64,000 nucleotides of DNA from Apostichopus japonicus. Taxonomy: Eukaryota > Echinodermata > Holothuroidea > Aspidochirotida > Stichopodidae. The notes beneath the pieces were generated by a model. That model made no database searches and was not told where the DNA came from. It saw only the letters and a program-made list of their open reading frames with translations. The stretch is taken from assembly GCF_037975245.1 (NCBI RefSeq), contig NC_092573.1, positions 25,137,265 to 25,201,264 of the forward strand, written 5' to 3'. Both the position numbers and the translations under genes were made by a program. Of the stretch, positions 37,401 through 50,600 are shown piece after piece; within the stretch, counting starts at the first letter, position 1, and each line of letters opens with the position of its first letter.

Positions 37401-40400
37401 TCTTATGACAACTGCTGGTGTACAGATCCTTGCTTCATTACATTTAACATAGTGTTGTTCAATGTACTACATACATAGCTATTACTATTTACTATCATTC
37501 TTTTTATTTAATTGGCACATATTATTTTAATTATATATAGTTAATGTAAAGAACTACGGGTAACTGTTTTGAGACAATTTGTTGGTTATTTTCCTGTATA
37601 CGTTTTATGAGATTAAAATATTCTGAGAAGAAAAGTGATGTTTATTCAGTGTTTTGTATGAATGAACTGGGCTAATCAACTGTCTACTGTACGTTCATCG
37701 CAGGAAAATGCACTCTCAGGGGTACAGTATAACGGTAATATTGCTGGATGCCCTGTTCGTGTTTTATCCTACGATAAACACACGGTAGATAGTTGATTTT
37801 AATAATAATCCTATGAATACAGTATTTATAAAGCGCAACACTATAATTATGCAACTGAAACAGTAAATAACTGAAACAGTGAATAATAACAACAACTTAA
37901 AACAAAATTCAAAGACTGTCGGATATTACGTTATAAATACTGTCCCATTTATCAGTCGTGTTTCACAATTACAGTGTTTTAATTAGTTATTCTCATCATG
38001 CATGATTCTTCGTACACTCAATGTTCATTAAATGCCATATTTGTGACCTTTCCTTCTGAAGTATATAAGATAGATCTAGAAATGACAAGTGTTATCACGA
38101 AAGGAAAACCAAGAAAGATAGTACAACAAAATTGAACACTATAGTAGAATAACAACAACTGGAATCTGCCTGAAGTAATGTGACATTACAACTACTGTCG
38201 AAATTGTTATTCAAGCTATAAAATACATACGTATTATCCTGCAGTAATTACATGATGAGAGAAGACAATTTTAGACTACTTTTCATGAGTTTATAGCCAA
38301 TTTCCTGTCTTTCTTGTTTAATTAAACATGTACTATAGCTGAAGCTTTCATTAAAACATCTGTCAATGCTCATTTTGTATGAGGTTACCCAAAGTTTTTC
38401 AGATAATAATATTCCCGGTGATCACCATGTACAACTTGAGTATTATTTACAGAGGGTGGTAGTCCTAGCAACAATACTGCTAATGATAATTAATAGTTCA
38501 GTATGTTCATTAATTATGACACAAGTTACAAAAGCAACCACTGCAGGATGCAAACAGGAACATCGTTTAGATAAGAACTTAAAGAGTTTAGTGAGAGAAA
38601 AAACACACACACAAAGTTGTAAAGAGGCAAGAGGATGGGGGATTATACATAACTGAGTCTAATGGATAATCAACACATTACCTTTACCGGTTTCATAAAT
38701 GTCTCACAATTTCTCTCTTCAAACACACAGTTCACTGTGTAATATGTCTGGCACTGTCTCCAACCAAACCCACTGTTCACACCCTTTTGTCTGGCATTGT
38801 CTCCTGCTAAACCCACTGTTAACACCCTTATGTCTGACAATGTCTCCCACCAAACCCACTGTAAACACCCTTATGTCTGGCAATGTCTCCCACCAAACCC
38901 ACTGTTAACACCCTTTCATGTCTGGCAATGTCTCCCACCAAACCCACTGTTCACACCCTTTTGTCTGGCATTGTCTCCTGCTAAACCCACTGTTCACACC
39001 CTTATTTCTGACAATGTCTCCCACCAAACCCAATGTTAACTCCCTAATATATCTAGTAATGTCTCCTACCAAACCCACTGTTAACAACCTTATGTCTGAC
39101 AATGTCTCCCACCAAACCCACTGTTCACACCCTTATATGTCTGGCAATGTCTCCCACCAAACCCACTGTTAACATCCTTTCATGTCAGGTCATGTCTCCC
39201 ACCAAACCCACTGTTCACACCCTTTTGTCTGGCATTGTCTCCTGCTAAACCCACTGTTAACACCCTTATTTCTGACATGTCTCCCACCAAACCCACTGTT
39301 AACACCCTTATGTCTGACAATGTTTCCCCCCAAACCCACTGGTAACACCCTTATAAATCTAGTAATGTCTCCTACCAAACCCACTGCAGCACCCTTATGT
39401 CTGGCAATGTCTCCCACCAAACCCACTGGGAACATCCTTATCTGTCTGGCAATGTCTCCCACCAAACCCACTGTTAACACCCTTATGTCTGACAATTACT
39501 ACCACCAAACCCACTGTAAACACCCTTATGTCTGGCAATGTCTCCCACAAAACCCACTGTTCACACCCGTATGTCTGGCATTGTCTCCCACCAAACCCAC
39601 TGTTAACACCCTTTCATGTCTGGCAATGTCTCCCACCAAACCCACTGTTCAAACCCTTTTGTCTGGCATTGTCTCCTGCTAAACCCATTATTAACACCCT
39701 TATTTCTGACAATGTATTCCACCAAACCCACTGTTAACACCCTTATGTCTGACAATGTTTCCCACCAACCCCACTGGTAACACCCTTATATATCTAGTAA
39801 TGTCTCCTACCAAACCCACTGTTAACACCCTTATGTCTGGCAATGTCTCCCACCAAACCCACTGTTAACACCCTTACATATCTGGCAATGTCTGGCAACT
39901 GTTAACACCCTTATGTCTGGTATTGTGAAAGAAGAGAGAAACTGTGACATAGCTAGCAAATTTCATTTGTCTGAATTGAATCACGTATTTGAGGCATAAA
40001 AACTAAACCTGGTGATAGACTGACATATAATAATACATTCCAATCTCATGACAAAGCAGGGCTACCAGTGGACTAAATACTGTAGCAATCATAACCCAAG
40101 TCTGTGGATAAATTTGAGACAATTACCTGCAGACCTGAACAATGAATGACTCAAGTTTACAGAAGGAGGAGAATGTTAATTGTTTGACATGACACTTCCT
40201 GTCAGTGTAATGAGAACACGTTATCGGTCGAGTCTTTATCCGTGCTACTACCAGCGTCACATTATCACGCAGTGTCGTTCATCGACCGGGACGGTGATGA
40301 CATTTGCCAAAAGAAAAGGTCGCTTGCACGGTCTCTAAGACCTAAAGTTTTTAATCATCCTCAGAAGGAAAGAAAAGATGAAAGCTCTCTTCGCGATCAT

Positions 40401-43400
40401 CTGATCTGGACCACTGCAATGTGCAAGGGACTTGTATGACACAGACAGAGAGAGAGACGAATCCAAACTGCACTTAAGTGAATCCATAATTTAACCAACT
40501 TCATACATGCACGAAGTCATGTGCAGGGTTTATAGCACAATAAACTTTAATACTGACTTAAGTGAATGAAGTCCAATAGTGACATCTCAGCGATGGAACA
40601 AGCTCATGATCCTAAAGTAAGAAATGTATTGTTTTTGTGTGATCACATTTTAACATTTAACATACTACCCTGACTATCTATCTAGTATCGTTAATTTGTG
40701 TACAGTGCAGCACTTTACTTCTATCCTTAGGCTACATGCTTCTCTTCTTTCATAAAATTTGGAGAAACTGTTGCAAAATTTGGTTGATCTAAATTTAGAA
40801 ATTTGGATCTGTCAAAGAAAAAACAGCCCAAAGGCAAGACCTCAAAATGTGATATTTATTTAAACTTCATAACTGAAGAGGCTAGTGATGTAAGAAAGCT
40901 ACCAGTGATGGATGGAATCCTTCTCCAAACACCTGTTGGTTTAACCTGTACATGTATAGTGCAACCCTCAGAGTATAGTTTATATATATACTAAAATCTG
41001 GTGAGCTTTTAAAATGATTTTGATTCTATTTCCAGTTGTCCCTGGATAACTGAATATCACATAAAAACAGTTTTGTGTCTCAGAGGCAGCAAGACCCTTT
41101 GGTAGACGAATAAAAACAAGAAGAGCAATGTTTGGTCCTCTAAAGCGATTTCTGACAAGCCTGTAGTAAACACTAACCTATTTAGCATTGTAACCAAGGG
41201 ACAGAAAATAATATTAAAAAACTGTCTGAAAGAGGAAGTTTTCAGGTGCATTGATTGGACAGGAAGTTTAAATCAGTAGAAGCAATGAATCAAGGATCTG
41301 CCCACCAGCTACATTTAACATTAATATGTGAGAAACAGCTAAAAAAGAACTGCTAATTTTTGCTTTAGCCCACAGTCATACAATATTCATGCAATCTCTA
41401 ATTATTCCAACCCACTAGTAGTAAATGAAGACTCTTACCTAAGAGGTTAAATTCAGCTGTGTCCGTGTTATACAGATGTCCAGGTGAGCCATTGATGCCC
41501 AGTGACCCAGAAGTCATCCTAATTGAAGCCATCCTTTGGGAGAGAGAGAGTTCCTGCCGGTCCTGATCCCTTCTAATGACCGGTGTATCATCCACTCCTG
41601 TCGTCCTTGGTCGTGTCTTTATGGGTAACTCGGGGGTCATGTCGGGAGTGGGTAATCTCCGATTGCTGACCCTACTCACTCTCGTTATCTGTGGAGTTTT
41701 GGACGGCGATAGCGCAGGGGAGATGTGTTCCAACAGATCCTCGATCGGTCGGTTCATTGCGAAGGAGACGTCCCCGCTGTCGGGTGATTCCAGGTCAATG
41801 CTGAAGGCATCGTCGATGTAACCCGTGTGATTTACGGGTGGCTTAGGAGAAGAAATGAGATACTCCTCCCCCAGACTACCACCCTCCATGCTGAACAGGT
41901 TTGTCGTCGTCGGAGGACCGTTTGGATCACCTGGTGAGGTAAGCCATTCCTCCCCTATGGTCGGCATGGTCTCATCTGAGATGGACTCGGTCTGTCTCGC
42001 CATCGATTCGCTTCCATTCTTATCATTGTTCCTCTCGTCTGCCGGTTCCAAGAATGACACACTTTTCTGCGAACTTCCACTTTTACTTCTACTTTTGTTT
42101 TGGGGCCAATCAAGGCCGTCTTCTACAGAATTATCGTCCTTCAGGGACGATGTTAAATCGAGCCTCCTCGCCTCTGGAATCGATCCTGATTGGGAATGAG
42201 TATTACCTGACCCTGGAGATGGATTTCTCTCTAACGAGAGAGCACACTGTGAAGATGGAAACACATTACTAGAGGAGAGAGGGCTCCCATCCGCTGATTC
42301 TAGTTTCCGTCTCAATCTAGCCGGCAATTGCGGAGTCCTTGTCTGAAAGATGTCTGACAATTCTTCGTCTAAGTGCCACGACGAAGTGTCTTCCTTTTCA
42401 CTTGTTTCCTTCAAATGGATATCAATTTCTGGGGATTCTAAAAGGTTGCCACGAGAGGGAGAGGGCAACTCATACGGATTTCTAAGCGTGGAAGCGTTCT
42501 CCAAGGAAGGAGAAAATTCCCCTGCTCTAGCCTCTGCTCCTGAGGAGTCATTCCTATTTGACTGCTGTGATTCTGATAATTCCATGAAACCTTCCACCTC
42601 CTCAGTTTCGTTCTGAGACTTCTCTGTCTCCACGAACTCTAATAAATCCTCTACAACAATTGCACCCTCGAGATCTTCCTTGGTCAAAGATGAGGCATCA
42701 TCATCATCATTAATATCATCATCAAGTCCACCCAGAGTTGGACGAGCGGGAGACCTGGCAGAATTCACTGAGGATGACGACGCCCTTTGGAGAGTGACGT
42801 TCCAAGAAGCAAAGTCTGGATTTAATTCCGAGTGGTAGCTTGCCTTTTTGTCTGAAATGATGCCAGATGGTGGTGGACTGTCGTTATTGTCTAAATCTAT
42901 TAACAATCCTGTTTCAACCACAGGGGCTTCATGGTTTATAGCCAGCTGCATACTTTGTGAAAATTCTGCTCCATTTTGGGAAGTAGCTGCAGATAACGTG
43001 CTACCATCAATTGAGGAATCACTTGAGGCTTCCACATGCTCAAGTTGATGATTTGGTCCGTTATCCAATGAGAAGTCTTCCAGCTTCTCTAGAGGGGAGT
43101 GTCGTATCTTATCCCGCGATGCAAATGCGTCTAGATCTGCAAACAGACAGAGAGTGAGAAGAAAGTGTCGTTAATAAATGTCCTTAATAAATAATATGTG
43201 TGAATATATTTACACTGCTGAGAGAAAATTTGTCATTGCTTTCTTGACCTTTGACTGGTTATCGTTGACCAGGGTAATATTGCGATGCACCTTAGCACCG
43301 TTATTAGTGGATTTGAGTGCGCTTTATAAATCCTCAATATTATTATTAATTTATTATCATTACGTACTTACAGCAAAACTACTACGCATTACACAAAATA

Positions 43401-46400
43401 AAATTGCAACTGATTACTTTACGACAGCCTCAATGCCTCATTTATGTTTTGGTTTTATTACTAAAAAAGAAGGGTCATGACGAACTAACAAATGACTCCA
43501 CAGTTCTCAAACATGTTACCATCAGTCGCCCATACACTTTTCAGAGGCTAAGGACATGTGAAAATGCAACATGGGAAAACTTGACCCCCCCAAAAAAAAA
43601 AAAAAATTTTTTAAACACTCTTTGAAAGGAAAAGTAAACAGTCAAGCTAATGAACCTCTTTGTTTTAACCCAAGTCATGATCTACGTTGATATGGGAATG
43701 AAACCAACTCAAAAGATTAGGTTTTTTTGGTAATAAAATTTGTTTACTTCACAGTCAGCCCAGGGCTGTCACTGACTTAATACTACTTTAGCATCTCAAA
43801 ACTTTTTTCACCCTCTCAAAGACTTCCTGCATGTGAGCCTTCAAGCAGTTTTAAGTGGCCAGAGCTTGAAAAGTAAAAAAAAAACACTCCAGTAAAGTGC
43901 AAAACATGCTTACTCCTAAACGCATAAAATCACACCTCATACCCATGAACCTTTCGCTTCTGGTGTAAACAATGGATTATCTCCCCATGTTTCTTCCTCT
44001 TCTTCTTACTATTATTATTAAACTTGGACAGGTGCCATCATCACCCTACTTGAGCCAAGTGTGTGTACCATATCAGCAACAAATCCACAAACATTACTGT
44101 ACATTCTTTGAAAATCTGTAAGCTTCTGCTTCTCTGGGGTTTTAGCTCAGCTGTAGCCACTTGGGAAATAAGTCCATAAATGGATAATTTCCTGATTTGT
44201 TGAGTTAGATCAATTGAGATCAGTTTCTTCCCATTTCCTGTTTTGGATGTTCTAAGACAAAAAAAAAACTTGCTCTAATGCTTAACCTTTTAGCTGTCCA
44301 AAATAATCTGGACATGAAAAACAGAAATATTTGAGCAATTTGTGATGAGCTAGATGTGGACAAGTTGTGTATCTGTTACATAACGATATCCAAATGGTAC
44401 TCAATATCATTGATGCATTTGGTACAGGGTTAAAGTACTCTATCACCGAACTACAGAACTAGTATTGTTCGATACAGGTGGCAGGTGCCTGCAGTGGAAT
44501 TACGACCGACCTTACCGGTTTCGAACCTCTGGACGTACAATCAGTGTCCATAGCCTAGTGGTCAGGGGTGCCAATATAAAGTGGGAGGCCCGGGTTCGAA
44601 TCCCGGTGGAGGCTGGAAGGTTTTTTACTGTACTGGATTTCCAACTCACTACAATTTCAGCCAATACAACGAGTATTGTTCGATACAGGTGACAAATGCC
44701 TACAGTGGAATTACGACCTTCCTTACTGGTTTCGAACCTCTGAACATACAATCAGCGTCCATAGCCTAGTGGTTAGGGTATCCGCATATAAAGGGAGAGG
44801 CCCGGGTTCGAATCCCGGTGGAGGCTGGAAGTTTTTTCAATGTTCTGGAATTTCCTACTCATTACGTTTTCAATTATATATATTCATTTGCCTTTGTCGT
44901 TTACCTCCATTTCATTGACAAAAGTCTTTTCAAAGTATCTCTTTCGACATCCGGCTTTAGGAATCACAAATGACTTCGAGTTGGTTAGAATCATGTTTGA
45001 TCTCTAGAGTATGGCAAATATGTCAGCAAAACAAAACTAGTATAGTTCGATACAAGCCTTTCAGAAAAGCAATTGATGCAATTGTTCCTATTACTATTAA
45101 ACATTTACACATGTATGTATGTGCAATATTTTCTTTACTTGTTTATTACTGTAATTTCTTTAATTGCATAGCGTATTACACTCCCTGTATTAACTAAACA
45201 GTAAATGATGGTACTATACAGCTTGTCAAATACCAAACATTCATACATTCGTGACTCATTTATTCTCTATTTGTCCAGATCAGTGAGCACTTCAGTGTGC
45301 AATTCATCATTTAAAGAAAAAACAAATTCTGTAAGTCTCAGCATTCCTGAGCAGGCCCAATAGGAAAAGCTATTGGGCACCTCCAAAGACAATTCAATGT
45401 CTAATATCATGCCATGTTTGTTATTAATGTGTACCAAGGGACACACAATAGTATCAATAGTGACCCAATTCCATGGCAAGCCACATCCGAACTTAGCTTT
45501 GGAATTGAGGGTGGAAGTCATCTCGGCTAAATTTGCTTCGTCAATGAAGCATTTCAGTAGTCCCTATAGGACAGCTGCCATGGCGGAGAGATTTGTTTAG
45601 AGGGGTTTAAGGTCTTACCCAGGATTATGTATGTCTGTCTGTCTAAGAACTTGGTGCGCTGAGCTAGTACATGTCGGTATGTTTTGTATTCATAATCTGA
45701 TCTAACAACCATAAAACATCTAGAATGGTTCAATGAAAATTGGTCACCTCTCGCATTACAGGAATGTTTTCATTAAAAATCTTCTCACATGCTGGTATTT
45801 TTATCTTCCACTAAATAATGTTAGTTTACAATCTCACCGGATCATAAATCATGAGCTCTAAAAGTCGTCGGCATAAGGGGGGAGAGGCACCTCGCAACAC
45901 AGTTTACATTATAAGCTATGGAAAATGATGATCAAAATTTTAAAACAAAATGTCTGTAATCAGCTTAGTCCATAAAAACTCAACAATTTGTTTTCCCCCT
46001 TAAGGTTGCACCATGTTTCTAATTATAACTTAGTAAAAAGTGAAATTTTCATGTATCATAGTTAAAGTTTATAAACTAAAGGCAGATACTTCCTGGCCAT
46101 ATTTGAATTCTGTACTAAATGCTACAACATGAATGTGTACCTTATGTTCAAAGCATGTCAAAAATTACCTAATTCCCTAGAGGGAGCGTAACTTTCTTCA
46201 AAATAAACAATGCAAAACAAGAGAAAACAAATTTTGACAATAGATTGACTAATAATGTAGAATGCCCTTATAAAGTACAGATTCTCCATCCACAATTCTT
46301 ACTGGTATCTTGTTCTCAGCTACACAAACCTTAGGCCTACTGGTTCTCAATTACACGAGGCCCAATCTTTATTCCAGCATCTGTCCCCATTGTAGGAAGA

Positions 46401-47375
46401 GGAGCAAACAATGTTAACCATTGTTCTCACACTACACATAATGCTAACTGTGGCAGGGATGAGGACCCCAAACAATGGATCACAACGATACTTCATATTC
46501 ATCCTTTCAAAACTATCTACCCCTCCCCCACCCCTCCTCCGACACCTTCCCCTCGGACTACTACATACTCCGACAATACTAAGTTGTACAATAAACCAAA
46601 CTTGGCAACTAAGTTACTACCAATTATATTATGTAATCATGCTTATACTAACAACCTGTCTACAGTTCGTGACTTGCTCATTCCATTTAAGGGAATGTTA
46701 TTGTTTAAATCAGGAAAACTGATAGCTGATGACCACTGATCAGATGTGATAAGAAGATTGTACAAACACCAGCTGATCCATTTCCAAGCCATGTGGTTTT
46801 TGGGAAAAGAATGAAACTCCATCATTGACGTATAACCTTGTAACAGATATTCAGGCAGACACACACACAAACACAGGTTAACTTGTTGCAGGTCAGTTGG
46901 GAAAAATTAATCCTATATGTATGGTAAACTGTTCTGTACTAATTTTCCAACTCATTACCATTTCCGGTGTATATATTCATTTGCCTTTGTCGTTTACCTC
47001 CATTTCATTCACAAAAATCTGTTTTAAGTATCTCTTTCGAGATCCGGCTTTAGAAATCACAAATGACTTTGAGTTGGTTAGAATCATGTTTGATCTCTAG
47101 AGTAAGACAAATATGTCACCAAAAACAGAACTAGTATTGTTCGATACAGGTGACAAACGCCTAAAGTAGACTTACGACCTTCCTTACCGGTTTAGAACCT
47201 CTGGACGTACAATCAGCATCCATAGCATAGTGTTTAGGGTGTCTGGTTCGAATCCCGGTGGAGGCTAGAAGTTTTTTCACTGTTCTAAATTTTCCAACTA
47301 AATTACGTTTTAAATTGTATATCTATACATCTATATATATATATATATATATATTTATATGTTTATATGTTTATA

Positions 47376-47435
<60 letters not shown>

Positions 47436-47451
47436 TATGTATCTATCTATC

Positions 47452-47483
<32 letters not shown>

Positions 47484-47567
47484 TAGATATATATATATAT
47501 ATATATATTTATATGTTTATATATCTATATATTTATGTATATATATATATAGAGAGATATCTATCTA

Positions 47568-47615
<48 letters not shown>

Positions 47616-47635
47616 TATATAGATATATAGATATA

Positions 47636-47677
<42 letters not shown>

Positions 47678-50600
47678 TGTATATATATATATATAAACCT
47701 GTGAGTTACATTAAGGTTCATACAATTGCTTAGATAAATAGGAATAAATTGAAGACAAACTTTGCAGAAAGACCTGTAATTTTCTTTTTCTTTTTCTTTT
47801 TCAATCCCCTTACTTTGGAATCTGATTGACCCCAGTTAGATGCTGAGATCAATAAGAACTGATTTCAGACCAGAAATAAATCCACTTAGATACAATAAAA
47901 ATACCAATAATATGAATCAAAAAGTAGCAGTTGTAAGGTAAATTGACTCAATTGACAGGAAGTTAATTCCCCCTAGTGAGGTTTCTTACTACTGCAATAA
48001 GGTACACTTTCTGACCCCATCAGCACCCTACGGTGACAACAAACATTCTTAAAGTGGAATACGGATGTAACACAGCTATGTACCCTGCCAATAAAGAATA
48101 AAAGCAGAGGAACAGCTTGGGAAGTCTGTAGTTTCTATGAGGTGGAACAGGTGTGAATTACATTTACCAATGTTAACAAGAAGAATGACAGCTGTTAAAA
48201 TCGCAACAACAAAGAACAGGAGTAAGCTACCGACAAAATAAAGGCCACACCACAATCAATGAACGCTTTTACAAGACATCGTCCCCAAACAACCAGACTT
48301 ATGAATTCAAAAGTAACAGTAATACATTTTATGTACAACCAAGACATAGTTTAAACCATTCAGTCTCAGTAGTCACAAACTTAATGTTCACTTTACATGT
48401 AACATCATCCAATTTTTAGTAGTAACACACCAAATGTTAACATGTTACATGAACCACTATCCAGTCTCAGTAGTAACACACTTAATGTTAATGTGTAACA
48501 TGTAATATCATCCAATTTTCAGTAGTAACACACTAAATGATAACATGTTACATGTACCACCATCCAGTTTTATTAGTAACACACCAAATGTTAACATGTT
48601 TAATGTACCACCATCCAGTCTCAGTAGTAACACACAAAATGTTAACATTTTACATGTAACATCATCCAATTTTCAGAACTAACTAGTGTTCGACCGATTA
48701 TATGACAATCGGTTTTACCGATTACCGATTATTTCCTGTGACAATCGGCCGATTGCCGATTACCGATTACCGATTATTTCAAAATTTTCGTGGAACTGGC
48801 CTAATGTATGATTTAGCGTTATGCATGATTACCAACTTCTAAGAACACTGTAATACATACATCGGGCGATGTACGATTATAACGAGGAGTCGCAATATTG
48901 CAATCCCGCCACAACACAGTACTGTACAGACTACAGAAGGGGGGAAATAGTAGCCATTAGCTACGAAATGAAAAGCAAAAAAGTTAGGGACAGGTTTTAC
49001 AACTGCTATTTAAACCATTATCAGTGTTGCAACTCCAGCGTAAATAAAGTAAAAAGTATATCGCACGTAAATAAAACATTCGTTATTTCGTTAGCTGATA
49101 TCGAAATATATAATCTGATATGAAAAAAAATGTGTAGGCCTAAGTAAGAGTAAGTTGGCCTGACGTTTCGATCATAGCAGGATCGAAATGTAACGCCACA
49201 TTACTTGAAACATATTCTTACACAGGCTCTTTAGTGGATAAGCAGTTTGCTAACAGTTTTATTTTATTATGAAAAATAAAACATTCCCGAACGTTTGCTT
49301 CAAGTTTTCAATGATTACCATCTGCGCGGTAAAACTTCCGATCGAACGAACGTTGTTTCAAACGATCATACACAGTAAGTCAATGGCGCTTCTCCATTGA
49401 CTTAACTACATGTGGGAGAAATCACACACTAAAGTCCCATTGACTTTGTCGCGGCGTGTCACTGGAAATCAGACTTGCTTTTAGTCGGTTGCGGTAAGGA
49501 GTTTAGTTACTGTTAGCACCACTGATCTGTACACTAACTTAGTGTACAGATCAGTGGTTAGCACGTATGGGGCATAGGAAAAAAGTTCATCGGGTTTTTC
49601 GTAAAAATATGCGTAAGAATGTTTGCCTAATCACAAAATAATGTTTTGCAGTAGAACCTATGAGGAATGTCGCCCAACGTGTTTATGGATATTTAGGTGT
49701 ATTTGGAGCCTTGATTTCATCATTTTATGCCATTTGTAAAATCTTGGGCGCATTTTCAAACTTAACAGTTCTGAAGCTCAACCGTTTCTTCAGCCAGACT
49801 AGCCTAATGTACGTAGTTCTCACAATGAACAAAGCCTAATGTTATTGTTTTCACTTTCCAGTTTTCACCTACGGTGAAACGGGCAAAGTGGTTCAAAAGT
49901 ATACTTATTTGGTGATTATATTTAGTACAGACAATTTTTCTTTCTTATCAATCGTTTAACATGATAACAGGTGGTTTTGTTAGATGCAACAAGCGAAGTA
50001 AAAAAATACGTCGTTCCCCTAAGGTTATCGCGGGTATACTGTGTGATGTAACGCGGGTATACTGCATGATGTTAACTGCCAAATCTGGATAGTGTATCGA
50101 ACAGCATTTGTACAAACTCGCGCGAGGGCTTACGATACCGTTACACCGTAGATTTGCGCACCTTCCCCGGCTATGAATAGCATCGAATCGAATGATCAAA
50201 AATTTTTCTCCCGGTGTGGTTGTCGTGTATCAAAAGCGCGGAAAATACAATCCTTTATGTGGAACGTAATAATCGGTTCCAACTAATCGGTAGCGCAATG
50301 GATTTTGCCGATGCCGATTATTTACCGATTGTCTAATAATCGGCCCGATGCCGATTGTCTAACCGATTATCGGTCGAACACTAGAACTAACACACCAAAT
50401 GTTAACATGTTACATGTACCACCACCCAGTTTTATTAGTAACACACAAAATGTTAACATGTTCTATGTAACATCATCCAATTTTCAGTGGTAACACACCA
50501 AATGTTAACATGTTACATGAACCACCATCCAGTCTTAGTAGTAACACACAAAATGTTAACGTTTTACATGTAACATCATCCAATTTTCAGAACTAACACA

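Larger units (their letters stand above)
44461..45060 (+). repeat. SINE cluster: two tandem tRNA-like units plus body
   Basis: Two head-to-tail units each start near GTTCGATACAGGTG and run into a tRNA-like part (44,544-44,616 and 44,755-44,828), then TGGAGGCTGGAAG and a body ending in CCAACTCA(C/T)TAC-type sequence. The second unit continues with CATTTGCCTTTGTCGTTTAC to TTTGATCTCTAGAGTA and a third GTTCGATACAAG stub. The same order recurs near 47 kb and, in part, at 21.5 kb in antisense. Confidence 0.85.

Noticed and set aside
38699-39737. Plus and minus frames up to 166 codons, rich in Pro/Thr
   Set aside because: They derive from the 43-bp tandem array and are open on both strands at once.
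41576-43048. Several plus-strand frames of 66 to 114 codons
   Set aside because: Antisense shadows of the large minus-strand exon.
44755-44828. Functional tRNA gene
   Set aside because: D-arm and T-arm are recognisable, but the anticodon arm is degenerate and the sequence continues into a SINE body shared with other copies.
47258-47622. 118-codon Ile/Tyr-rich frame
   Set aside because: Pure translation of an (AT)n/(GA)n microsatellite.
48869-49123. Transposase of the hAT-like element
   Set aside because: Only 84 codons, with no BED finger or hAT dimerisation-like sequence.
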